Source: Phyllostachys edulis (lineage: Eukaryota; Streptophyta; Magnoliopsida; Poales; Poaceae). From it: a stretch of DNA of 64,000 nucleotides. The notes beneath the pieces were generated by a model, which was not told the DNA's origin, did not search any database, and was given only the letters and a program-made list of their open reading frames with translations. Where the stretch lies: positions 63,454,195-63,518,194 of the forward strand of contig CM070562.1 of the NCBI GenBank assembly GCA_036346405.1, read 5' to 3'. Position numbers and translations under genes: made by a program. Positions within the stretch are counted from its first letter, which is position 1. Each line of letters opens with the position of its first letter. This document shows positions 35,481 through 45,962 of the stretch, piece by piece.

Positions 35481-36814
35481 GTTACTTCTCGGATCCAAGA
35501 GAAATGCCACGGCCGTTTCGGATCGTTTGGTCGAAATGTGTTTTGGATCTAAAATGGGGCTTCTTTTTGTTCTAATTCGTCTCCAAAGTCGTGTGTTGCG
35601 TTCTTTGGTTTAGGGTAGACGCGTTTAACGATTGATCGGAAGTAGAGTCGTGTGCTAAGAATTAGGTGAATTGGGTCTTTGGTTGGTCTCTATACCGAAT
35701 AAAAATCGCAAATTTGGAGGTTTGGAGCTGTTGGTTTTGTGTAGGAGCGAGGACTATTCGGTGTTACACGATTATAGCGGCGATGGTCGATATGTTAAGG
35801 TTGAAGTGGTTTTTGTTTTCTTTGGTGAATATTTGTCTCGTGGTGAGTCCATGGTGGGAGCATTATACTTGTGCTTCTTGAATAGATGAATCGTGATATT
35901 GAAATATGAACATATCTTTTATACCTTTCATTTGAGGGATCTTGAAGTGATTAACATTCACAAAGAAAGGAAATCGAGCTTATGTACTATTCCTTTTCAT
36001 GTATTCTATGGCAACTACTAATTCTTGAATGCAACTTTACTAGTATCTTGGTAGATCATAAAAGCATTCGTGTGTTTGTAATTAATCATTCATTGTAATC
36101 TTGGTGTTACTTTTCGGGGCAATTTACATGTCACCACTCGCCGGTGTATATCTTTGGAGGCAATTGCATTGAATTGAAAGGACTGAAATCATGGAAGAGA
36201 TGATTGTTCTGTGACGTTTGATCGACATGTGCTTTCTTTTCTCTAAAAACCATTTCCGTGTTCTGGAATTGGTGGATTTTCCCAAGAGGATGTTCTCATT
36301 GAGGAACCTAAGGTGGGGGTGAGTAAGTATTGGTAGCAATTTATGTTTTCTCTTCATTAAGGTATGATTAGTTTCTAGTGGTTATAGAAGTATAACATTA
36401 TAAGCGCTCGGTATTTTCTCAATTCCTATATTGCATTGTACTCTTCTGATTTTGAAGCACCGCCCATACAATTACGCGTGATGAGTGCACCAAATCCTTT
36501 CTTGTTTTGATTCGAGGGACTCGGCATGAAAGACACACCGGCTAGCACTCTTTGGGTTTGTAGTACCATTTCACCACTCACTATTAGATGAAGGTGGTAT
36601 CAGCAAATTAGTGTTAGGATATGCGCACTGTGGGATGGTCGCGGCATCCACCTCTACTTCCATCCTCCCTCGCCGCCGTCGCCACCTCCCTCCTCCGGTC
36701 CTCCATCAGTTGCTCCTCTAATCTCCAGTTTGGATTTAGCCATCATTTGAAAAAATAATGGACCGACATTCAACTCAAGGTATGCTTGCCGTAACTTAGC
36801 TTGCTTGTTACATG

Positions 36815-36980
36815 AACAGTGCAGTGCTCAGGCATCATTGATTGACTGTTTCAAATTTCATAATTTTGATTCACATGAGTTCCTTATATTTGGCCATTTC
36901 CATTCCTCTGTAGACTCCAAGATGTGGCTGGATATGGAGAGTTTGAAACCTAGAAATGTGCTTTTTCACAAGGTTAGTTC
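36815..36980 (+). pseudogene. Exon-like fragment inside CACTA
   Basis: An open stretch reading SLIDCFKFHNFDSHEF and on to WLDMESLKPRNVLFHK is followed by a donor-like AAG|GTTAGT at about 36975. It could be a captured host exon or a remnant of the element's own gene. No family is recognised. Confidence 0.3.
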
Positions 36981-37724
36981 ACTTCTCTACTGTTTGGAAT
37001 TCATGAACATGGCCGAGCATCAAAATAATATAATACACTACTTCTTTTAGTTTTGTTACTTTAATATTGTGATTTTGTTTCTTCCTAATGGTGCATTAAT
37101 GGACTCCAATTTTTTATTGTAGGTTGATAAGATAAATTGATGATATGTTGAATGAAGGTGGAGAATGGTGACATGGGCAGACGATTTTCATTATATTTAG
37201 ATTTCATTATGTTAGGAAATGATGTTCAATCAAAATATTTATATCATGTCTTATGTGGATGGTTCTCTATGTAATGCAACAATTTCTTTTTAATACATGA
37301 GTGTTCTTTTTTACCATGCTACGGTTGATAATGATTTTTTTACTTTGATTTCTACACACTTATAATCATTGCAGCAACCTAATTATATCTGTTGCCAAAA
37401 TACCAAAAGTCATCTGTATGGTAAATACAAACGCTTCTATGCGTTGTGACAATATAATTATATCCATTGTCAAAATAGTAAAAGTCATCCACGCATGGTA
37501 AGTACCAACGCATATAAGTGTTGTTACAACCTGATTATATCTGTTGCTACTTCGCAACGCCTATTCATATCTATTACCAACGCTTGTTTATCTATTGTAA
37601 TAGACTCTCGCAACGGCCTCAATGGCAACGCATAATAAATACGTTGGTATAGACCCTAACAACATTTATTTATACTTCTACCAACGCATATATGCGTTGC
37701 TAAAGGGGTGTTCATGTTGTAGTG

Positions 37725-37968
37725 TGTGTTCTTTCCTGCACTTGCACCCTTCTATTTATAGGTCTGAGGAGCTCGGGTTCCTGGGTCAGGATTGTGTAGG
37801 AAATTCTGCAAAGAGCACTAACAATGTAACATATCAGATTGATCTTTCAATACCGTCTGTCAAATCTGATACATGATCAACGCCGATATTGCTTATTACT
37901 TTACCAGTGAATCAAACCATGTCAAAAGTCAGCTTAAGAAAACATGTGAAACATGTGCCAAGAATGGA
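37725..37968 (-). promoter_or_regulatory. Orphan promoter copy of the secreted-peptide gene
   Basis: It is nearly identical to 50645-50885, including the minus-strand TATA box TATAAATA (37753-37760). Only scattered substitutions and a small indel near 37797 are seen. It still points toward lower coordinates, but its own coding region is gone, so any transcript would run into the CACTA element. The homology ends at about 37968, just before the MULE. Confidence 0.85.
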
Positions 37969-37974
37969 TAGCAT

Positions 37975-38300
37975 GTGAGACCTCATAATTTTTTTAAAAT
38001 AATCTATTTTTTATTCGAAATTACAAAAATATTCCGGCGATATTTTTTTTTACGGAAATATACGTCTGTCGCCCAATGGTTGGGCGATTGAAGTGGAATC
38101 ACCTAACAGTTAAGCGACTGGTTCCTGTCACCGAACCGTGGGGCGATTGAAATTGAATCACGCAACAGTTGGGCGACTGAAACCAGTCGCCCAAACCCTT
38201 GGGCATTTACGCTGCGATAGCGCCTAACAATAGGGCAACAAGTCCAGTCGCCCAACCCTAAGGCGATAGGAGGTCCAGTCGCCCAACCCTAAGGCGATAG
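37975..38300. repeat. MULE left inverted repeat and palindromic subterminal words
   Basis: Bases 37975-38090 pair with 50045-50159. Beyond them come repeated words such as CAGTCGCCCAACCCTAAGGCG and GGGCGACTG, many forming short palindromes of the type TCGCCCAA-N-TTGGGCGA. The same words fill 49870-50070 at the other end. Confidence 0.85.
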
Positions 38301-38682
38301 GAGGCTCCAACTGCTTTTTACATTTTAATTATTGTTTAATTGAGTTGTAATGAATATTACATTTTGTAGGTTAATTAAATTTAACAAATCTGATTGTATC
38401 ATGTTATTTATTTTGAAAAAATAGTGTTGTGACGATGTTGGTTGGTCATTTGTTATTTTCAGAGAATATCATGGGTCTGAAATTTGTCGGACTCATAATA
38501 ACATTTTGTGATCGTTGTATATTGTTGTAGTGCGGTAAATTTACTGTTGAATTTTGTGAGCACGATTGAGACGATAATGATATGTAAGTACAAAGGTAAG
38601 TGATATTACGATCTTGAGGAGTCTCTCCTCGATGAAGTCGTTTGAGCGTATATCGCGTATGTAGGCACGTAGTCGATGTCGT

Positions 38683-39160
38683 ACTTGAATTTTTTAAATA
38701 ATCTATTTTTATTAGAAATTACAAAAATATTCTAGCGTTCTTTTTTTAATAGAAATAACCGTCTGTGCAACGATTGAGCGATTGGGGTCGATCGCTTGAC
38801 TATTAGGCGATCGAAGTGTTATCGCAAGAACCGTTGGGCATAAGCACTTGATGCGCCCGACGGTTTAAGCGACAGTTCTGTCGCCGAACCGTAAAGCGAC
38901 AGGGTCTACTCTGTTTTTGTATTTGATTTAGCAAATCTGATTGTATGATGTTATTTATTTTCAAAATAATAGTGTTGTGGCGATGTTGGTTGGTGTGTTT
39001 GTAATTTAAGAGAATATCAGCAGTCTGAAATTTGTGAGACTCATAATAACATTTTGTGATCATCGTATATTGTTGTAGTGCACAAAATTTACAGAGAAGT
39101 TTGGGAGAACGATTGAGATAGTGATGAGTTGTAAGTAGAAAGGTAAGTGATATTATCATG
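38683..39160 (+). repeat. Second, tandem copy of the MULE left terminus
   Basis: TTTAAATAATCTATTTTTATT and ATTACAAAAATATTC at 38683-38735 repeat 37993-38037. The stretch 38940-39160 repeats 38393-38605 (GATTGTATNATGTTATTTATTTT ... AGGTAAGTGATATTA), with about 85% identity by eye. The terminal 0.6 kb is therefore present twice in direct orientation, the inner copy lacking part of the middle. Confidence 0.8.
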
Positions 39161-39824
39161 TGCGAGGATATGATTGAGCGGGCCGAGAACGCTTCGTTGT
39201 GATTATGAAGATGCCCTAAAACATAGAGGATTCGACGTCGGTGCGAATGGTTCTTTCTCGGGATTGCACTAGAAGATGCATACTTGCAATGTAGGCTTGC
39301 TTTGATGGCTTAGCGGATACACGAACCAAAACTACATTAGAGTCTCTGGACGTACATCGTTACACATAGTCACATGGCATGATGGTTCGCTAATTGCTTT
39401 AGTCATGCTCACTACTACTAGGGTACTGCTGCGACACAAGCATCAGGACCATGTAAGTCTACATGCCTTTAGGGATAGTAAATAACATGGGGGTAGGGCG
39501 GGGACTACTACGTAATGACCGACCTCTGCGTGGATCGGGCCATTTTTCCTTCCTTGGTAGCTCAGCGTTGAACTCCTCGCCGGCCTTCCCTTTCCCCTTG
39601 TCACGGGACTGTCCACGTCGGGCTGGTATGTCGAAGTCGTCCATGTCTTGCGATTCCATTATATAAGTGCACTGTATAGTGAGAATCGTAAGAAGGATGT
39701 AAATTCTTCATAACTCACGTCGTGGATATGGATTACGCCCGGGTGACCGGATACGTTGTGGCGGCCGGGCTCAGCCGCATGAGCCTTTCCCTCGCTCTTG
39801 TCGCGGGACTGTCCACGTCATATA

Positions 39825-42700
39825 TTAAGTGCAAAATTTAAGTATCACATAAAGAAGAAATGTACAGCCAGTGCAGTCGCACGCCCCTACTAGCCCCCCA
39901 ACCGCACCCCCAGCATCCCCTCCCGCGTCGCCACCGCCCAGTCCACCTCCGCGTCCTCCCCTACGGGCTCGCTTCGGCGCCTTCCTCTGCGCGGGGTGTC
40001 GGGGCCTCGGCCCTGAGAGGGAAAGACGGTCTGGAGCCCTGATCTGACAAGGACCGAGAGGCAAAGGGGTGGACAGCACTGGCTGCTGTGTGGGTGCTGG
40101 CGCACCGAGAAGCTGTGAGCCGGACAGAACCTTAGCGGGTGTGGGCTGAGGTGTCGGGTCCTTGTCCACCAAGAAGTCTTGTGCGTCCTCGTCCAGCGCG
40201 TCCACGTCCTGCGCGTCCACGTGATGCGTGTCCACATCGTCATAGGGCAATGTACCTGCACAGCAAAATATTGTTACTTCATAAAAAAACGCGAAGCGTG
40301 CTGACCAACAGAGACGTGACGTACCCTCGGCTAGCGCCATGGCGCGTAGAAAGCTGTCCACACGGAAGTGTGGCATGACGTAGTCTTGACAGCTGGCGGT
40401 GTACGGGTTGTCGCGGCGACCTCCGGCATCCTCAGGCCTCAGCGGTGTCGGACATGGTGCGCTCGAGCGGCCTCGTCGGCGGCGTCGATGTCGGGCGTGG
40501 TGCGCTCGAGCGACCTCATCGATGCTGCGTCGATGTCGGGCGTGGTTTGGTGACCCTCCCGCTTTCTTTGTGGTCTTTGCCGGACGGGCCGGCGGACGGA
40601 CGGACTGTGAACCAGGCTGGAGCATGCCAACCTCCAGAAGCCTGGTGCACGACAACAAGCCGAAAATACATGTGGCCTGCTGTCCAAAACAATGAATAAC
40701 CTGGGCTGTGTCCTCGCGTGTGCCCTCCACACCGTCCGTGAACCTCTGCGGCCGGGGAGCCGCGATCGTCAAGCTCAAGACCATGCCCGCCTACATCGAA
40801 AAAGAAGACACGGTGAAAGCGTAATGGCGGATACCACAAGCGAAATTTTTGGAGTTGGATGTAGCGCATGCGTTGTGCGTCTGCGCTAAATGCATTGTGG
40901 TGCGTGTCGGTCGGTGCCGGGACACGTGGTGCGGGCTCGTCTGCAGCAAGCACGAGCCTAGTACGTGTTTGAGGAGCGTACCAGCGAATGTACTCGTCGT
41001 AGCTCGTGTCGTCGTAGGGGATGTCCTCCTGCACTCGGTCCTGTAGTGCGTCCTCCCACTGCCCTACCCACGGGTCCATCCTACTCCCCCAGTTCGTGCC
41101 ACGGCGGACTCCATTCCTACTGAAGCTGCAAGACGTAACATGTAGTTAGCAGTCGTGCATAAGAGACGACAACAAAAACAACTCATGTATGCCGATTACT
41201 CACAAGTGCACGTTCTCGGGCATTGCACGCCTAATCTGTCTGGAACCTCTGCGCCAGAGGCTGGCTGGCGCATCACACGATGCGCCCCGTAGTCCTCCAC
41301 GAAGACGTCGAAGACAAGCACCCTGCGGGTCATCCGATACTCTCGGTCTACTTAAGCACAGCAAGGACAGGCCGTGGGGAGCGCGGGAAAGTAACTCCTG
41401 AGGCGCGTATGGCTCCCAGCGAACATCGTCGCCGTGAGGCGATCGAATCGCTACTCCTGAACGGCTCAGACGCCTGCGTGTCACCGCGTCTTGCGGCGCG
41501 AACTGCACCTGCGAACACACGGGATATTAGGTACGACGATCGGTAATACGAAGAAATTAGTCGCGGGAAAGAGTACGTACCCGTCGCTGGCACCAGAGAG
41601 AGCCCATCGTCGGTCGGTCCACCTTGTCTGCGTTGTACATCTCCATCCCGTACGGTGCGCTGTCGTCCAATAGGGGCCGTCCGAGGCTAAAGCGCTCAAA
41701 CGACCACAACTGCAGTAGGAGAGGACACCCCGTGAGGATGGAGTTCGGTCTCGACCTGAAGCATGCGTCGCACAAGCCGCGATAGGTGGCGCAAAGCACG
41801 ACCGAACCCGGTGATCCGGGGCCCTCCCCGTCGGCGATGGCCTCCGTGTCTGTGATGAGCCTCGCGTCGGCGGTGTCGCCGGATCGCTGGTGAACAAGAC
41901 CCAACCAAACAGCCACAACAAGCACGCCTCGAGGTGGTGTGACACTGCTGGTGTCGTCGCGTGAGGTCCATCCGCTCGACTTGTGCACAACGAAAAATCT
42001 GATAAGACCCTCATGACGGAAAGGACGGCGCGACATTACTAACGAAAGCACGGTGTGGAACACGTGCGAAGCTGCGACAACCACCACAAGGGCGGGCGTG
42101 CCTCAGTGCCTCCGGAAAGACCTAGTACCCGACCGCCCAAGACGGTGGGAGGACTCCTTGAAACCTGCCTGAAGGTCCTCGTGCGGTTGTGGGAGGCTCT
42201 GGAAGGCGGCACCTCCGCGATAGGGAGGCCAAGAAGTGGAGACGTCTGCGGGGTAGGGGCCATCTCCCGAATGGGAGATGGAAAGTGTGAGTCTCGTCGC
42301 CACGGTCCACAAGAGCTATCGGCAGGAGCGGTCGAGCGGGAAGCGTCGGATCGCCTCACGGCGGCATGGGCGTCTCGCTGCCGCCGACCGCAGTCTTGCT
42401 TGCGCTCGCCCTCGTCCGCGGGCTGCACCATCCGGGCGATAGGTAGTAGACCCGGCCTTCCACTGCGAAGGAACAAAAGGTCGAGATGAAAGGTGCGTTT
42501 GGCGAGAAGATAGTGTGGATGTATACTAACACTGCTGTCGGCGTGGGTCTAGCCTCCGAGCCACGAGGTGTCGCGTCGCGGATCACCCAACACGATCGCG
42601 TCGGCGGCCCGTAGGATGAGGGACACGACGTGACGCGCGATGTACCGGTCGATCGCTCCTCGGGAGGTGAAACTCGATCCGATCCGTGAGCCATACCTGC
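39825..42700 (-). pseudogene. PMD gene carried by the MULE (degenerate)
   Basis: From 42330 down, minus-strand frames give ETHTFHLPFG and REMAPTPQ, the PMD signature also seen in the copy at 31391-33094, but split over frames. At 41400-41520 the text reads RWEPYAPQEL; at 40900-41079 it reads YDDTSYDEYIRWYAPQTRTR, both typical of the C-terminal half of grass transposon-borne PMD proteins. A Pro/Arg/Gly-rich tail continues to about 39825. Frameshifts and stops are frequent. PMD proteins of the host act in nuclear silencing; a role in protecting the transposon has been suggested but is unproven. It lies downstream of the transposase on the same strand. Confidence 0.65.
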
Positions 42701-42998
42701 AAAACAACTTTAAGTTAGCAAATACGCGGAAATAAAACATCGAGTGTAACGAATGAGTAAATTTAACTTGCAAACAAACAAATCAAAGAGTACTAGGCTA
42801 CCGGGGCGGTCTTTGAATAAACATTACGTGCAACATACGATACATGTCTTACGGCATTACGTACATCAAATGAAAATTGGGTAGTAGTAGAACAGTTACA
42901 TAAACAATACAAAGTACAAATGACAATGTACACTGATTTGCAATTTTGGTCCCACTTTGCACACGGAAGAAGTGCTAACGCATAAACCATAGCGATGC

Positions 42999-45290
42999 CT
43001 ACTCCTCGGTGGTGCCTTGCATCATCTGGTCAGGTGCCTCTCTCAGCTGCGTTGCGCGGCGTCTACCCAACGCCTCGGCTTGTGCCGTCCATATCATTGG
43101 TATCTGACGACTCTGCTGACGACCCTTGCCACCCTTGACATGCCAATATCCGGAATCCGAGATCCTATTTGCAATATCCAAGGTGGCGGTTACCCACAAC
43201 CACAAGCCCCTAAGCTCGCCGATCCACGCTGCACCACCCTCTCCTTCAAGAAGTACTCGGACACAAAGTTCAAAGGGTCCATACGCACAGTCCCGCATGC
43301 GGCGAGCACATGGGAGCATGGCTTGTGTAAGAGCTTTGGTTTGTTGCACGTCTGCTAGGCTCATTGACATGATCTCCAAGGCATACCTCGTGGGTGACAA
43401 GAGAATGAGCCGTCCCAAATCCGGCTCTATCCCACAAGAGCACGTCGAAACGATGCTCCATATTGCCCATCACGTACACCGTGGTGCGATCAGCCCTTTG
43501 TGTCTTCGCTTTGCATGTATGCCGTAATCTTGAGCGAAGACGGTGTTTGAGGTTCGTGGCATGAAGTGCGGCATTTGCATGCCTCTCCTGAAATACCCGA
43601 TTGTCTTTGTCGAGAACACCTTCCACGATGGCGGCGAGGGCCGAGAACGAAGGCCCCTAAGAACCCGGTTGTACACCTCCGCAAGGTTAGTGGTCATTAT
43701 GCCGTACCTTGCCCGTCCGTGTCGTCGGCGCAGAGATCACTTGTCCAATGGCTGGGCCTCGATCCGATGGGAGAAGCACTCGATGTTCCTCGAGGTCCTC
43801 TGCCTCGGACGATGGGTCAGACTCTGCTCCTGGTTCCTCGCGCCCACGTGTTTCTCTTGTGTTCGTCGGCGGCGCCCATAAGCGTCAAATTTATATTTCT
43901 TTGGTTCTGCATAGCTTGACCTCTTGAATAGCTTCACCAAGGGTTGCCGGGAACTTCTTGAAGAAGTTGGCCCCAAATGGCGAATACACCATCTACTCCT
44001 CATATCCGCAAAGGGAGCGGCTCCTCGGGTCTTCTGAAGTGTTTTTATGGCCTTGAGCATCCCGTGGCGATCATGGATCACGCACACACCGGGGCGTGCT
44101 CAATAACTCCCACCCTCGGATGTCGAAGGAACCACAACCGGTATCGACATTCTCACCTTCGACAAATGCGATGGCCAATGGCAGAATTTGATTGTTCCCG
44201 TCAACGCCTATGGTGGTAAGGATCTGCCCCTTGTATTTCTTAGTCAAAAAGGTCCCGTCAACTGAGATCATGGGCAGCATATGCCTAAAAGCCTCGATGC
44301 AGGGACCGAAGGCTACGAAGGCCCTATGCAATATCTAAAAACCTCGATGAATTTTAGATGGCATGTCCTTCTGACAATGTACATGCCCGGTTTCTCTCTG
44401 CAAAGCACCTCAAGCATACGAGGAAGGTTGTCGTGACGCCTCAAAAGATCCAAGCCGTCTTTCCAAAGCCTTACGCTTCGACGCCACGCCTTCCCATAGC
44501 TGATCTTGTACTTGAATTTCTTCTCAATAGCCACCATAATGTGCTTGGCCTCCATATCCTTCTTCTCCACTATCTCTCCATACATCAAATTAGCTATGAA
44601 TGTCGGCGTTATGTTACGATGTACGCACAAAACAACTGCTTGAGCATGCACGAAAGCGGCTCCACCTTCGAGACAATCCAATGAGTCTCATACTTGGTCT
44701 ATCTTGCTGCACTCGCCAAGGACAACCGACCTTTCGCATTTCACGGTGTATTGCTCTTGGCTAGATTTGACGACCAAACGCGTTCGTTGCATAGACATAG
44801 CCCATACTTAATGGCATCTGCAAGGATGTCTTATCGACAAACATTGAGTGCAACCGAACCTCCGTGGCATGGTACTCCCCGGCGATTCGTGCTCGTCGTG
44901 CATACATAGACCCTCGGCATCAAATCATTTCCATTCAGGGGATGGGAGCTCCGTCCTCATCGGGCGCCCTCCTCGTCGTCTTCTTGTAAAGCTTCCTCTT
45001 CAGCCAAGGCCATCCGGTCATCGCTTTCCATTTGATGCAATATGTAATCCCTATGCTCTCCTTCATCAGCCTGTCCTGTAGGCTCACCATGCGGTGCCCG
45101 ATCTTCCGCTCCTGTATGTACCGCGTCGGGCTCATCACAACCAACATTCTCTGAACTCTTCGTAACACAGCCCTCCGGGTCCTCTTCTTCACCAACATCT
45201 TTGGGCACCCGAAGCCGCCATAACACCCGGATGATATCCGTGGGGCCTCGCCTGACTTCTTTTGGGCATGGTTGCACAAGTATCACACAC
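42999..45290 (-). pseudogene. MULE transposase (degenerate)
   Basis: On the minus strand 44313-44681 carries the N-terminal region (YGEIVEKKDMEAKHIMVAIE, YKISYGKAWR). Next, 44071-44331 carries the start of the catalytic core with MISVDGTFLTKKYKGQIL and GVDGNNQILPLAIA; its D-G-T-F Asp is intact. Further down, 43470-43697 has MTTNLAEVYNRVLRG, the conserved late-core block. These are hallmarks of MuDR-class DDE transposases. Blocks are in different frames with stops between, and the SWIM zinc finger is not visible, so this copy is inactive. The upstream acidic part (44957-45286) may be the N-terminus. Confidence 0.8.
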
Positions 45291-45962
45291 TCATATCCAC
45301 GCGCGTCGACATCCTTCTATAAAGCCCTTCCACACCTTCTTTGTGCGCATCGGTCTTCTCAACTCCCAACCGATGTTCGTGGGAGGCGGCTCCAAAGCCC
45401 TTGTATGTCGACGCCGCACACCTCGTGGTTCAAAGAGAAGCTGCGGTCACCGGTGCTTCACATCTTCAATTCGTGCATTCTCGCCGTCAAGGTGTACCAG
45501 AGTGGCTTGAAAACCGCTCAAGTCAACACGCGACGGACCTTCACGAGCGGTGCCAACACCGTAATGCACTTTCAATGTAGTGGGTACAGGCATGACTTAT
45601 TGTATGGTCGCAAATATTTCCAACATTGCAATTAGTCACATAGCATACGACATGCAAATCTTGCTACATTGTAATTTACATTTGTAAGGCCCTTCGCCTA
45701 TAAATTAAACAACTACACGACAAAGATGATCAAGGCGTCATTCATTCCCTAAGGCGAGAGGCCGCAATGAGCGTGTGATGCGATATTGATTCAACCTAAA
45801 ACCGAGCTATTCCATAGCAGGCATTATCCGATTCGGACGCTAACTTGCAACCCGAAATGCTACAAGTGGCATTCCGGTCTTCTACCAATTACCTAAGTCA
45901 GTTAGTTCATACTAATTTACTTCTACTAATTAGTTTATACAAATAATTCATCCTCCTTATGC

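Larger units (their letters stand above)
34428..37724. mobile_element. 3.3-kb CACTA transposon inserted in the duplicated leader
   Basis: The right end, read inwards, is CACTACAACATGAACACC; the left end is GACTACTAGATAAACACC (first base mutated). Both continue CCTTTANCAACG. The target TGT is duplicated at 34425-34427 and 37725-37727, and the intact gene copy shows the uninterrupted site. Subterminal arrays of CAACGCAT/ATGCGTTG-type words fill 34450-34590 and 37360-37705. No transposase domain is recognisable. Inside lies a very G/C-rich block (34880-35480) and at least one exon-like stretch (36815-36980). A non-autonomous CACTA that captured host gene fragments is the best reading. Confidence 0.92.

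Noticed and set aside
39825..40784. A 319-codon minus-strand ORF, the longest single frame in the window
   Set aside because: It overlaps PMD-gene text in another frame, is low-complexity Arg/Pro/Gly, and lacks a recognisable domain; treated as a G/C-rich shadow or decayed C-terminus.
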